NCBI GenBank assembly: GCA_028023455.1
Contig: JAQFVV010006306.1
Location: 1 to 64,000, forward strand
Origin: Epiperipatus broadwayi
Taxonomy: Eukaryota > Onychophora > Udeonychophora > Euonychophora > Peripatidae
Length of the DNA stretch: 64,000 nucleotides
Reading direction: 5' to 3'
Shown in pieces: positions 47,460 through 58,125 of the stretch. The notes beneath the pieces were generated by a model that worked only from the letters and a program-made list of their open reading frames with translations, ran no database searches and had not been told where the DNA came from. The translations under genes and the position numbers were made by a program. How positions within the stretch are numbered: position 1 is the stretch's first letter; each line of letters starts with the position of its first letter.

Positions 47460-47618
47460 TATTGGATGAGTAGGCATTAGATAGGGATTTTATGCACAAG
47501 CCTTCTGGCATCCATTGATTACTCTGTTTAGCACAGGTGGCAATACTGTATGGAGAATTTTGCTCTGTTTATCAACAATTAATGTGCTAGTATAGGAAAT
47601 GTGATCATGTGATGCTTA

Positions 47619-47631
47619 ATACTTAAATGAA
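47619..47631 (+). repeat. right target-site duplication, 13 bp
   Basis: Exact copy of 45,962-45,974. Its last six bases overlap the left target-site duplication of the neighbouring element. Confidence 0.75.
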
Positions 47632-47639
47632 CTAATCTT
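47626..47639 (+). repeat. left target-site duplication of second element, 14 bp
   Basis: aatgaactaatctt, repeated exactly at 47,984-47,997. Confidence 0.75.
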
Positions 47640-47983
47640 CACATGATCACCATTTCTTATGCTTGCTTATAACCGTTATTAAAACAGGCAAAAACTCACT
47701 ATACGTATTGCCACAAGCATCACATGATCACTATGCTTGCTTACAACTGTTATTAAAACAGGCAAAACTCACTATACGTATTGCCACAAGCATCACATGA
47801 TCACTATGCTTGCTTACAACTGTTATTAAAACAGGCAAAACTCACTATACGTATTGCCACACATAGCAAACTAAAGTAATCAATGGATGCTTTTTTTTTT
47901 TTTTTATGCACAAGCCTTCTGACATCCTTTGATTACTCTAGCTTGCAGTGTGGCAATATGTATAGTGAGTTTTTGCCTGTTTT
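47640..47983 (+). mobile_element. retrozyme-family element with 73-bp head/tail tandem array
   Basis: Starts with the head (cacatgatcacc) and ends with the tail variant tatagtgagtttttgcctgt. The first part is three tandem copies of a 73-bp unit (47,640-47,860) consisting of head plus the first inverted-end sequence (aaaacaggcaaaactcacta). A short body split by a T-run and the inverted end follow. No complete ribozyme core remains. It is flanked by an exact 14-bp direct repeat. Confidence 0.65.
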
Positions 47984-47997
47984 AATGAACTAATCTT
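47984..47997 (+). repeat. right target-site duplication of second element, 14 bp
   Basis: Exact copy of 47,626-47,639. Confidence 0.75.
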
Positions 47998-49204
47998 GTA
48001 TTAATCTAAATGACTGAGGTCAATAAAGTAAAAGAAAAAAGCAAGAGCATATTAAGAAAACAAAAAAATTATCGGAAATAGTGTAACTTTTGATGTGCCA
48101 CCTAGTGCTTAAAACTGCTTAAGAATCAAAGCCATAAATTTGTGGAATTAAAATGGATTGTATAATTGTTCCTATCATATGAATTGTTATCATATCAGAC
48201 AACAGTTTTACTTACAAAATGCATTGGCATTAGTCTTAAATGAAGTTTATGGTACTGTGCTGAATGAATATTTTTTGTTTGATGAAATGTGTCTTGTGAA
48301 TCCCTGGCTTATTCTTTTATCATGTAATAGCACTTAATAATGGTTAAAAATTTATTTATTTAAAGTTTAACACTCTATATGAAGTATATTTTCATTGTTT
48401 GTTGCAAATTTCATAATGTCAGTAGTAAAATTTTACCATATCTTTATTTATTAAATATTAATTTAAGTAACATCTTTAAAATGAGTCGTATAATTATCCT
48501 ACATTTCATGTTATATTTTTTGTGAAATCTGTTTAACATGATCATGTTTTACATTGTAAACTGCGATTATATCAAACAATATGCACACTTTGAAAATAAA
48601 ATGTTGTGTTATATGTTAGTTATATATAGGTATATGTCGTTCTGCCGTGGCATTGTGTGGAGTTTGCGTTTTAGTTTCTTGGATAGGAAGTGTTCGTACT
48701 TTGCATTAGTGAAAAGTCCATTGAGTACCATAATCATTGTTATTAATGTTCATGATTTATTTATTTAAGGTTTGACTCTATAGAGCACGAAAGCTTAAAT
48801 GTATTTCATTGTTTGCTTTATATGTATAATTTTAATTATGAAATTAGTGTAATTATCCTTTTCCGAATGTCATGCATTAAAAAAAAAAAAATCTATAAAA
48901 GTAATATGTTTATTTATATATATTTAAGAATAATGAAGATGTTTGTCCACTATTTTCACCAGATATTTTATTACAAGTTGATTGTAATAAAAGTATAACA
49001 ACATTCCATCCTCCCATATCAGTCAAAAATCCCGGATCCTGTCTCAGAATGCGACCACTTTGCATATCCGATTACGATAAAGGTAATAAATTGTGAAAAA
49101 TGCTTTCTATGTATATTTTATCATTTATTTATTTTAAATAAAATTTGTATGAAAATATTGTGTATCTATATGTAATGCATACTTATACATATATGTAAAT
49201 TCTT
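47998..49204. other. non-coding, nothing recognised
   Basis: AT-rich. Frames at 48,538-48,768 and 48,813-48,998 have no domain or conserved pattern I recognise. Confidence 0.4.
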
Positions 49205-49341
49205 AAACCATTATCAATATTAATAACAATCAACAAATTCAATCTGTTGTCAAGGCAACCTTTAACAGTATTTATTGTTAAAAGGAGGTTGCCTTGACAA
49301 CAGATTGAAATTGTTGATTGTTATTGATATTGGCCTGGTTT
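49205..49341. mobile_element. 137-bp MITE with ~50-bp inverted repeats
   Basis: Arms (aaaccattatcaatattaat... and its near complement ...attgatattggcctggttt) are almost perfect and flank a loop that itself folds (tttaacagta/tattgttaaa). TTAA occurs directly outside both ends (TTAA-ACCA ... TGGT-TTAA), which would fit a TTAA-targeting transposon type, but a TA target is also possible. Confidence 0.65.
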
Positions 49342-50060
49342 AAGTATTGACTGCTTTCAATGAATTTACATTTATTGACCTATTTAGCCTTGAGTACTAT
49401 TAGATATATATATATGGAAACGGTTCTACAACTTATAATGATCACACTGCTTGGTGGTGCTGTTTTTATGAAAAAGCACAGAAATAAGCTTTTTACAAGG
49501 CCGCTCATATATCTTATGGTCTGTAAACTGTTCAAACCCTTGATGTTGTTGAAGTCAACACTTCCCCAACATCGCTAGCATGTGAACATTATCAGCAACG
49601 TGTTGTGACAACTATATAGTCGTTAGTAATGAATCGTTAACCGCATATCATGAGAGTGTGTGTATTTGTAATCAGAAAAAGGGTATCAGTACGCAGTTAA
49701 AATCTTTTCCTTTTAAATGGAGTGTAATTTTTATGAGTAACTAGAAATAATAATTATTTCGCAAGCGTCCCTAATTTCCTTTTTAGGTGACAGAATTGAA
49801 TCAATGAGGAGTGTAAGTCGTGATTCGACAATGTTCATGTGAAAGTCGCGCAATTTGCGAGATAAAATGAAATGGCAGAATAACATTTGTCATAATGGGA
49901 CATGGTTTGAGGGCTGCAGACTAGATTTCTTGAAGACCGTACGCCTTATATATTTAAGAAGCAGGGATGATCTCACAGAGAAGCATATATATGCAATGAA
50001 AGTTTATTTTATTTTGTTATGCAAGCATTATATTTTAAAAATTTAAACATGGAAATCCAA
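49342..50060. other. non-coding, nothing recognised
   Basis: Frames at 49,360-49,578 and 49,855-50,046 show no domain. Confidence 0.4.
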
Positions 50061-50400
50061 AAAAAAAAACAATTATTCTATGTATTTGTTTATGAATAAA
50101 AGTTAATATTTTTGAACCCCCGATAAATAAAAAAAAAACAAAAAAAATGACCGAATGTTTTAAAAAGAAAAAAAAAGACAGAAGGTTGTTAAAAAAAAAA
50201 AAATACAGTATGTTTTAAAAAGAAAAAAAAAAGACCGAAGGTTTTAAAACCAAAAGTTATATTTCTTTTTAAAAAATTGAAATAAACCCATTACAAAAAA
50301 AAAAAACATATATAAAAAAACTATATAAAACCCATTAAAAAAAATACAAATACAAAAAAAAATCCTTAAAGAAATATATTTTTAAAAAGCCTGGTAACGT
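50061..50400 (+). repeat. A-rich degenerate tandem repeat
   Basis: Repeating gaccgaatgttttaaaaag / gaccgaaggttttaaaa type units joined by A-runs of 9-13, then further A-rich copies to about 50,370. Confidence 0.6.
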
Positions 50401-53020
50401 TATATTTATTTGTTTTGCACAAGTAACAGTGCCATCGAGCGGTGTGGATCATCATACATTGTATTACCATGGAAACTATCTATAGTTAAAATATTCATCT
50501 GAAAACAATAAAATTGAAAATTTATTCTGGTTTGTATCATTTGTTTACATCATTTCTGAACAAAATAAACAACCAGATGGTTTATTACTTCTTAGTTCAT
50601 AAGGAGCTTGAACAGTGTAAGTGATAGTATGAAAGCCACAATTCATGAACACATTGCTCTCCTGTCTGTCAATTTTCCCACTGGGTCAAACAATGCAGAG
50701 TGTTTATGGATGGGATTGAAAAAAAAAACTGCGTAAATATGCTTTCACTAAGTTTCGTTCGATTATAGCAGAATCATTTCAATGGAAGGAAAAAGTATAT
50801 TGCAAATTTATTATAAAGCAAGAAGTTTAAAAGTAATCACTTAATGATATATATTTATAATGGAAAAACAAGAGTTAAATCTCTTGACATGAGTCTTCAT
50901 TATGTAATTAATCTGATAATAACTGGATTTAGTAGTCCTATATGTTTATGATCCATAAACATTCCTGAAAATTGGTCTGATATTTCTATCCTTCTGAATC
51001 GTTTGTCATTTGATATTCTTCTTTTTTTGGGTTTTTTTATTACACAATTTTCAATGAAGAAATTCATCATTTAATCAAATTAGAAATCTTAGAACATGCC
51101 GTACATTAGTTTAATCCATATCAGTGACCATTTTCTGCCATATTAATGGAGATCTTTAATTTCAAAAATTTCTGAATCACCATAATTAAGTATTTAAAAT
51201 CGTAACCTATTCAGTACCTAGTGATAAAAAAAAATTTCAGTTGCAATAACAAAAAAGGTAAAATCTTTACAAAACTTGATCTCTAAGGTCAGCTTTTCAT
51301 TATTGGTTATAATTGATGAGATTATCTTAAGGCATCTTGACAGTCCTCAATATTTTTTTAGAAAATAGTGGATCAATTTTTTGGTGGTGGTGTTGTATTC
51401 TGAATATTTTGATAATAGTTTAATATCCACTTTGTCGAAATAACAACTTAAAGGAAGAATTCAGCATGTGTTCTACAAATTAAAAGACATTTGAGCTAAA
51501 GTGAATAAGGATTAAATTTATCCAGAATCTGAAAAATTAAAACTGGTAGCTCTGATTTCTAGCATTCCTATAGTTATAAAAGAAAATTAAGAAATAATCA
51601 TTCCTATTATAGTCAGTTATATGAAAAATTAATTGCTCCAAAAGATATATTATCAACTTAATTTTTTATCACCTTAGAAAAGGCTATTGATGAATTTGGG
51701 GAGATCGTTATCAAAAAACCTTTTAAAATTTAAAGATATATTGTCAGTTATTAATTTATTCTGGTTTAAATGAATATTATATGTTATAATTGATACTTCA
51801 TCTCAGTGTAGGGAAAAATCATTATCCCACAAAAAAAAAAAAAAACAGCCAAATTTGAGAAAGATATTGTGATAGGACTCTTTGTATTCAAAAAATTTCA
51901 CCCATATATTTTTATTGTAACACTAGTATGTGTAGAATATAAAGCTTTACTAAGTATATTCAATCCAGGAAATTGCATATGAGAACTTATCACCAAGAAT
52001 TTTTAAATGAAACATGATTAATAAATTTCTATTTGTATTAAAATAAAAAGACTTATGAAAAAAAATCAGCCATGTAAATATGATGTCAAGATTTTTCTTC
52101 AAACAATTATAAATCAAGTAAATAAAAAATATTTATTTGAAGTTAAATAAGTCACTTGAGAAAGTGGATTTTAAAACTATATGGTAACTGTAATTGTCCA
52201 TTCAAGTCCTTTATAGTAAAATCTTTTTTAATCTGCAGATCCTATCGTCAGAAACTCCAGTTAACAAACTTTACTTTCAACTTATCATCGGTAGAACTAA
52301 ACAGACTAAATTCATTTGCTAAGTCCTGGTTCTAGATTTATCATTTACAAGTTTACCATGATATTTACAATTGATTGAAATAGTCTTTAAGAATGATATC
52401 AAAAGCATTAATTTACCATGTGAAAGCTTTCTCTTTCCTTCCTGACTGGATTGATTGAGAAAGGAGTGCAGACCTTTGAGAAAATATTCTTTTAATTTTT
52501 GTTTGATTAAAATTATAATAGACTATATTAGCTGAAAACTATTGAGATATGCTAAAATCATTTTGTGAATGATAGGGGAATTTTAAAATGATCCACACCC
52601 TCGCTTTTGTCTTTTTGTATTTGTAATTTACTCTTTAGTATTATAAGGATTATATTCAGTTGCTTGTAATAATCTATAATATTAATTGCCAATCCTACTA
52701 GCACTAGAGTTGGAGAGAAAATGGGGGGAAAAAATCAAACCTGTATCCTAGATCTTACAATAAACACAAACCACATTGTGAATGACAGATTACCAAATAT
52801 CTAAAAATGGAAACTCAGCAGTAAAGACTCCTGAGTTCCCAAACTGATGAAACAGTAAAATTAAAAAAATATATTAAAATTAATTTATATTGAGAAATAA
52901 TTATTTTTTGAAAGAACTATTTTTAAATAATTAAAGAGCTATTATATTCTCAAAAGAAGTAGTTAAGATAAACAGTTCATTTATTTGAGGACTTTTATAT
53001 TGTATTACTGCCTGCCTTTT
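50401..53020. other. non-coding, nothing firm
   Basis: AT-rich sequence. 51.0-52.5 kb has the look of a very old decayed element (short open stretches in several frames), but I could not match any family motif. Confidence 0.35.
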
Positions 53021-53024
53021 CATC

Positions 53025-53140
53025 TTTTTTTTTTTTCATGTCATAGCATTTGCCGGCAGGCGAACCTGCAACAACCGTCTGCAACCAACTGCTTGCTTGC
53101 AAAGTGGCTGCGCTGACCTCTCGGCTAATAACGCTTGACT
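53025..53140 (-). mobile_element. tRNA-derived SINE head with poly-A tail
   Basis: On the minus strand, TTAGCCGAGAGGTC matches a pol III A box and GGTTCGCCTGCC a B box about 60 bases later. The first bases (AGCGTTAT) can partly pair with GCAAATGCT after the B box, like an acceptor stem, and a long variable arm is possible (Leu/Ser-like). A 12-A tail follows directly. Imperfect pairing argues for a SINE or tRNA pseudogene rather than a functional tRNA. Confidence 0.55.
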
Positions 53141-53616
53141 GTCATCTTAATCCACTGAAATGGATATAATACAAAAAATATTAAACAATAAAACATACAT
53201 CTAAACAATAATAGAGCATTGGTCTGCTTAACAATGAAACCATCAAGTTCTATTTGACATTGAAGTAATCACAAACTTAAATTTGATTATTAGTACCTTA
53301 CGATGTCTGTTATTGCATTACCCCAAGAGCTGCGATCAAGTGAAATTTTACAACGGTTACTTGCTTGGAAAATGAGATATACAGTGTATTACAAATTCCT
53401 GTATTCAGCTCATTAAATATTAACCATATTTTTTTTTTTTTAATAATCACTTCTATTAATTTTCTATTTGAAGATCAAATTTCTGAATATGTAGTGCCAT
53501 GTGCGATATGGAGCTAATAGAAATATGATTTCTTGCCATTTTTGGTTTGATCTGCTATGTATATAATTGTATATATTGCAATCATTTAACTTTATCTTAT
53601 TGCATTGCCAAATCCA
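53141..53616. other. non-coding, nothing recognised
   Basis: AT-rich DNA between the SINE and the next inverted-repeat element. Confidence 0.4.
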
Positions 53617-53669
53617 TATAATATTAATATCATTTATGTTCTTTATTACTTTTACAATGCTTTTTACGA

Positions 53670-53718
53670 CCCACTATTGACGATTTCGATTGCCTCAGCA
53701 ATCTTCTTCAGTTGTGGG
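53670..53718 (-). ncRNA. hammerhead-ribozyme-like motif, Penelope type
   Basis: Minus strand: CCCAC stem I half, AA, core CTGAAGA, an extra A, stem II GATTGC-TGAG-GCAATC (six perfect pairs), GAAA, TCGTC, AATA, then GTGGG, which pairs with CCCAC. The CTGAAGAAG...CGAAA..GTC pattern is the form reported for hammerhead motifs of Penelope-like elements. Confidence 0.55.
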
Positions 53719-53804
53719 TTGGGCAATCAAAACCATCAATAGTGGGTTATAAAAAGCATTGTAAAAGTAATACAGAGCATAAATCATATTAATAAGTAGA
53801 AGTT

Positions 53805-53845
53805 CTGAAGAAGATTGCTGGGCTATCGAAACCGTTAATAGTCGG
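53805..53845 (+). ncRNA. hammerhead-ribozyme-like motif, decayed
   Basis: CTGAAGA, stem II GATTGC with GGCTATC (imperfect), GAAAC, CGTT, AATAGTCGG. The stem I partner is lost. Confidence 0.4.
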
Positions 53846-53894
53846 TTGTAAATTGTAAAAATAATAAAGAACATAAATGATATTAATATTATAT

Positions 53895-56333
53895 GCAGTC
53901 ATTTAACTGGACAGCTTATGTAGATTTATTCAAATATTTAAATTAAAAGAATTCTAGCATTTATCCATATTTTTGTTATTGTGTATATGAATTATTTTTG
54001 GATATTTTGTAATTCGTTATCTCAAATAAATAGAGATATGTTACACCAGTATTAAAAAAATTATTTAATGTGCATTATAATTTTATTTATGTGATTAGTG
54101 TTTATTTAGAAACAAAATAAATTGCATATTTATATATTAAAATTGCTTTTTATTAGGATGTTGAGAATTAATTATATAAATTATCTTTTGGTATAAGGGA
54201 TAAATATTTTTTTAATATGCACATATATATCTTTTATAGGTTTTGTAGATTTATTGACACAATTGACTCATGTAGGTGATGTATCAAGGAAAGAATTTAT
54301 AGGTAAGAATTTATAAGTGACTTGTGCAAGGTAATGAGATTAGAATGGATTAAAAATAAAATGTATGATTAAAATAATCTGAACTTTGGAATGTAGAAGT
54401 GAAGGAAAATAGAAATAATGAATATTAAAGAATTATAATTATGGAGAAGAATGTAAATAAAAAGTTTAAAAAAAAAAAAAGGATTTATTGTTTTTGTATG
54501 TTTAAGAAAAGGAAGATAGAAAAAAAAAATAGATGATGAAAGTTTTCAAAATTTGGAAAAAAAATATTGATAGGTGTAAAATAATTTGCAATAATATTTT
54601 TTGATGATTCCAGGTGCATCTTTTTAAAATCATACCAACTCCATTCGAAAGTATTTCATGATTTGAGTCATTTGGTGTTTTATTTTTAACTTCATTTTTA
54701 CTTTATTTTGCCATCGTCATCAATAGTATGATTGGTCCAGAGAACAGTCTCGCCGCCAATTCATCCATTTTGCCGCTGTCTTTTTATTGTCCAGCTCTTC
54801 AATTCCACTTAACTCTTCTTATATATCATCTAGCATTGTCGATCTTTTTGTCCTATTTCCATTCATCATTCCCTCCAAAACATCTTTCATTAAACTATAT
54901 TTTTTAATATATGTACAAGCCAATTTCTCCTTCTATTTCTAATTTCCTCCAACAATCTTCTTTTTCCATTTACTCTTTTCAAAACTTCTTCATTGATTAT
55001 TTTATAAACTTATAAATACTACTTGATATTATTGATTTTATTTACATTAAATTTTAAGTCAAAATTTTTTAAACTAAATGTCATCTAATTTTTTATTTTT
55101 TTCAGCTGATGGCATAGTATTTTTTTTTTTTCTGTTAGTACTAACTATTCTATTTTTTTTATATATCTATATATCATAATGTTCTAAAAAAAAATTACTC
55201 GGTGAAAATAAGTTAAAGGTTTGCAGTTAAAGTTGATAATTATTTAAATACTGAAAATAGCAAGAGTGGCTCACATATCTTTATTAAATTGTGGAATTAT
55301 CACCGTTCTCATCAAGATCTATTTGAATTCTTTATGGCATGGGATTACGTATCATTTAACTTACGTTCTGAGAAATATTAAGCTACTCTTGTGCAACAAA
55401 AGTTTTGCTCTCTGAAAGATGTCATTGGAGGATTTCAAGTTTTCAATCAGTGTTCACACTTCCTTTCCAAAGGCTCTCTTAAATCAGGTTTGTTGAGAAA
55501 ATTATTGTTGATGTGTAACAATTTTCTGTTGTTTTTCAAACTAATTTTTTTATTGTGTGCGCTATAAGAACAGTGGAGCATATGAATGTTGTGTTTGTAC
55601 GGTGGAATAAATTTGTTATTCTATAATTTTTAAATAGTCAGTATTTGAAATTGTACTTATAGAATATCATGTCCTATTATGGTTTCTCAAGTCATAACAA
55701 TTCTCATAATCATATTTGACAGTTAGGAGAAGACATTATGTTGATAGAATTTTTTTTTTTTTTTTTGCTTATGGTCAGATACAAATATTTTAAATAACTG
55801 AAAAGTGAAAATAGTGATTCATCCAATCAATTGTTTAATATGCTTAAATTGTTACCGATTACTCGATTTTTATGCTCGTAATTCTATTGTTTTTTAATCA
55901 TAGCATTCACATCAAAAACTCAGCGACTGTGAAATACCAACTTTTTTTGTAAATTATTGTTATAGATGAGGTACTTAGATGTTTGTTGATTTTTGCTATG
56001 ATTTGTTTTATTATTCATATATATATTGGATAATCTCACTTCTTTCTGTTCTATTCACTCCTCTTTAATGAATGTAATTATCGGTCTTAAAACTGGATTT
56101 AAAAAACATTAAACGAATCAATTTTGAGCATCTTTTTTTTTTTGTGCTTAGGAAATTGATGTAAATTTTTTCTCAGATACTCTTATCATCTTCTTAGAAT
56201 TCCAGTAGTAAAAGAAAAAAATTATATTAAAATTTATTTTTATATGATAGATATTTCTGTTGTTTTGGTCAACCTCTGTCATGGTATCAATCAATGAAAT
56301 GTTGATATGAAAGTCTTATATATATATATATGA
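53895..56333. other. non-coding, nothing recognised
   Basis: AT-rich sequence with many homopolymers. No gene, LINE motif or tandem array was seen. Confidence 0.4.
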
Positions 56334-56660
56334 TCACTAGATGGAGCTTTACCAATAGCTCCAAACAAGCTTTGTTTACATAAGCGCCGAAAGAGAATTC
56401 AAAATCTCTATTGTGTATTCCCACCTCCAGACCAGCTGGTTTCGAGCTTATTGGCTCACGTTAGTGAAGGGCTGGGAGACTAGAAACTAGATCTAAATAC
56501 CAACTCTAAAGTCAGCACTTATCAAACATGTTTCTATCAGTTTGAAAGCATGAATTTATCAGACACATAATGTCTTCAAACCCAGCTTAACAAACTAGAT
56601 AGCTATATGGGTCTGAAATCAAAGCTTGTTTGGAGCTATTGGTAAAGCTCCATCTAGTGA
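56334..56660. mobile_element. 327-bp element with 41-bp perfect terminal inverted repeats
   Basis: tcactagatggagctttacc...caaacaagctttg (56,334-56,374) is exactly complementary to 56,620-56,660. The interior has a hammerhead-like core on the minus strand and the blocks agctatatgggtctgaa and gtgaagggctggga, which parallel positions in the 456-bp retrozyme unit. So it is probably a distant relative. No long target-site duplication is obvious. Confidence 0.7.
56424..56470 (-). ncRNA. hammerhead-ribozyme-like motif with two core changes
   Basis: Minus strand: CCTTCA; CTAACGT (expected CTGANGA, so G and final A changed); stem II GAGC-CAATAA-GCTC; GAAA; CCAGCTGG (self-complementary stem III); TC; TGGAGG pairing with CCTTCA. 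The stems are well kept but the catalytic core is damaged, so it should be inactive. Confidence 0.55.
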
Positions 56661-57473
56661 TAAATAAAATGCAAGCTTAAAGGCAAGTTACGAAATTTAT
56701 AACTTGTTTTAATTATCATATATATATGCTATTTTATATAACCCCTTTAGATTGAATGAACATGTTAATTTTAATCAATTGGACTGAGATAGAATTTGTA
56801 TAACATCTTCAAGATTAGTAGACCAAATGAGAATGTGTTGTATATGGTGCAAATATTAAGGAATGCCACTGCTGAGAAAATAGTCATTACTCTTAAAAAT
56901 ATTAGAAAAGTTAATTTTTTAACACTTTTACAAATACTTATTTTTTTACAGATTAAATTTTAAGAGTTAAATTTTCATTTGACACTTTTCTAAACAAGTT
57001 AATCACATTCCTTATGAATTAAAAAAAAACGAAAACATATATAACATGACTTACGAGAAATAATTCTTAATTGTAAAGCATTAGAAATAAGACACGCTGA
57101 AGAGATCTTGCCCTTCTATGCAGCTATCTGTTGCACATATGCTTCTTTCTAAGCTACAAAAGAAATAATAGTTCACAATAAGTATTGTATATCAGATATT
57201 AGGCATTGTATATCAGATATTATACAAACAGAATTTTAATTAATTGTAAGTTATTATAAAAATGAAATTAATTATAAAATAATTGCAAAAAATATATAAT
57301 ATAAAAAGAAATATGACAAGATGAAAGACAAAAAGTTTTTTTAGGGTTTGTGTATATCACATTTCTACACATGGTGGTAACTAAACAAGAAATTTTTTTT
57401 TTCTTCAATTTAATGCAATATAAAATATTAATGAAAGTAGAAAAAAATACTCATAGATTTCAAAAAAATGAAT
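56661..57473. other. non-coding, nothing recognised
   Basis: AT-rich DNA. Tandem tatcagatatta copies near 57,190-57,225 are minor. Confidence 0.4.
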
Positions 57474-57622
57474 CACTGACGAAGGCCACAAGCCAGAAAC
57501 TAGTCTGGGGATATTGGATGAGTAGGCATTAGATAGGGATTTTATGCACAAGCCTTCTGGCATCCATTGATTACTCTGTTTAGCACAGGTGGCAATACTG
57601 TATGGAGAGTTTTGCTCTGTTT
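57474..57622 (+). mobile_element. truncated retrozyme-family copy
   Basis: Matches the last ~150 bp of the unit nearly exactly (compare 47,424-47,575) through the tail ggagagttttgctctgttta. It starts inside the hammerhead: CTGACGA, GGC/GCC stem II, GAAA, CTAGTC and TGGGGA are present (57,476-57,513), but the 5' stem I strand is replaced by flanking DNA. Confidence 0.7.
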
Positions 57623-57780
57623 ATGAAATATAATTGCTTATGTACATGAACATGACAGAGGTATATGATACATATCCATACAAAACAGACGAAAAACTGC
57701 TTACAGTAAGATATGACAATGAAATAAATTGGATCTTTTCATTATAATCATTATTTACAATATATGTGTAATATTTATAT
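57623..57780. other. non-coding, nothing recognised
   Basis: Short AT-rich stretch. Confidence 0.4.
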
Positions 57781-58125
57781 TACAACTCATTTAAAATTAT
57801 AATTGGCTAGGTTCAAAGCGTTTGGAGACAGATAATATTGGAACATAAACAGACATTCTACAACACGAAACAAACCTTTATTCTTCAGCATTATAAATTA
57901 TTTATATAAAAAAGTATATTTAAAATATTATATAGTTACAGGAAATAAAAAATATTATCTCTGAAATAGTTGGTTAGGTTCTAAACCCAAGGAATTACAT
58001 ATATACGTATCAGAACACAGACATTTTCAACACTAAATAAACCTTTATTTTACAGCATTATAAATTATTTATATATAAAAAAAATATGAAACATACTAAC
58101 AGTTGGTGGAAATTATTATTCCAGC
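57781..58125 (+). repeat. degenerate direct repeat, two copies
   Basis: tggctaggttcaaagcg...cctttattcttcagcattataaattattta recurs about 165-185 bp later as ttggttaggttctaaac...cctttattttacagcattataaattattta. Confidence 0.65.

Larger units (their letters stand above)
45975..47618 (-). mobile_element. retrozyme-like composite: tandem 456-bp units then inverted units
   Basis: Two full 456-bp units (45,975-46,430 and 46,431-46,886) and a 5' part of a third lie in one orientation. At 46,988 the sequence switches to the inverse orientation for about 1.4 units. Units are nearly identical. The left border is the family tail (gcaaaactctccatac) and the right border the head (catgtgatgctta), both read on the minus strand. 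An exact 13-bp direct repeat flanks the whole, so the composite behaves as one insertion. Hammerhead-like cores lie at 46,079-46,120 and 46,535-46,576 (minus) and 47,418-47,459 (plus). Confidence 0.7.
53617..53894. mobile_element. inverted-repeat element with Penelope-type hammerhead motifs
   Basis: One ~100-bp unit is present three times: once inverted at the left (53,617-53,718) and twice in the other orientation (about 53,719-53,796 and 53,797-53,894). Shared blocks are tattaatatcatttatgttc and agcattgtaaaagtaat. The left and right units each contain a hammerhead-like core; the middle unit has only part of one. Confidence 0.6.

Noticed and set aside
51000-52500. Possible ancient retroelement coding region
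   Set aside because: Short open stretches in several frames but no recognisable RT, integrase or gag motif.
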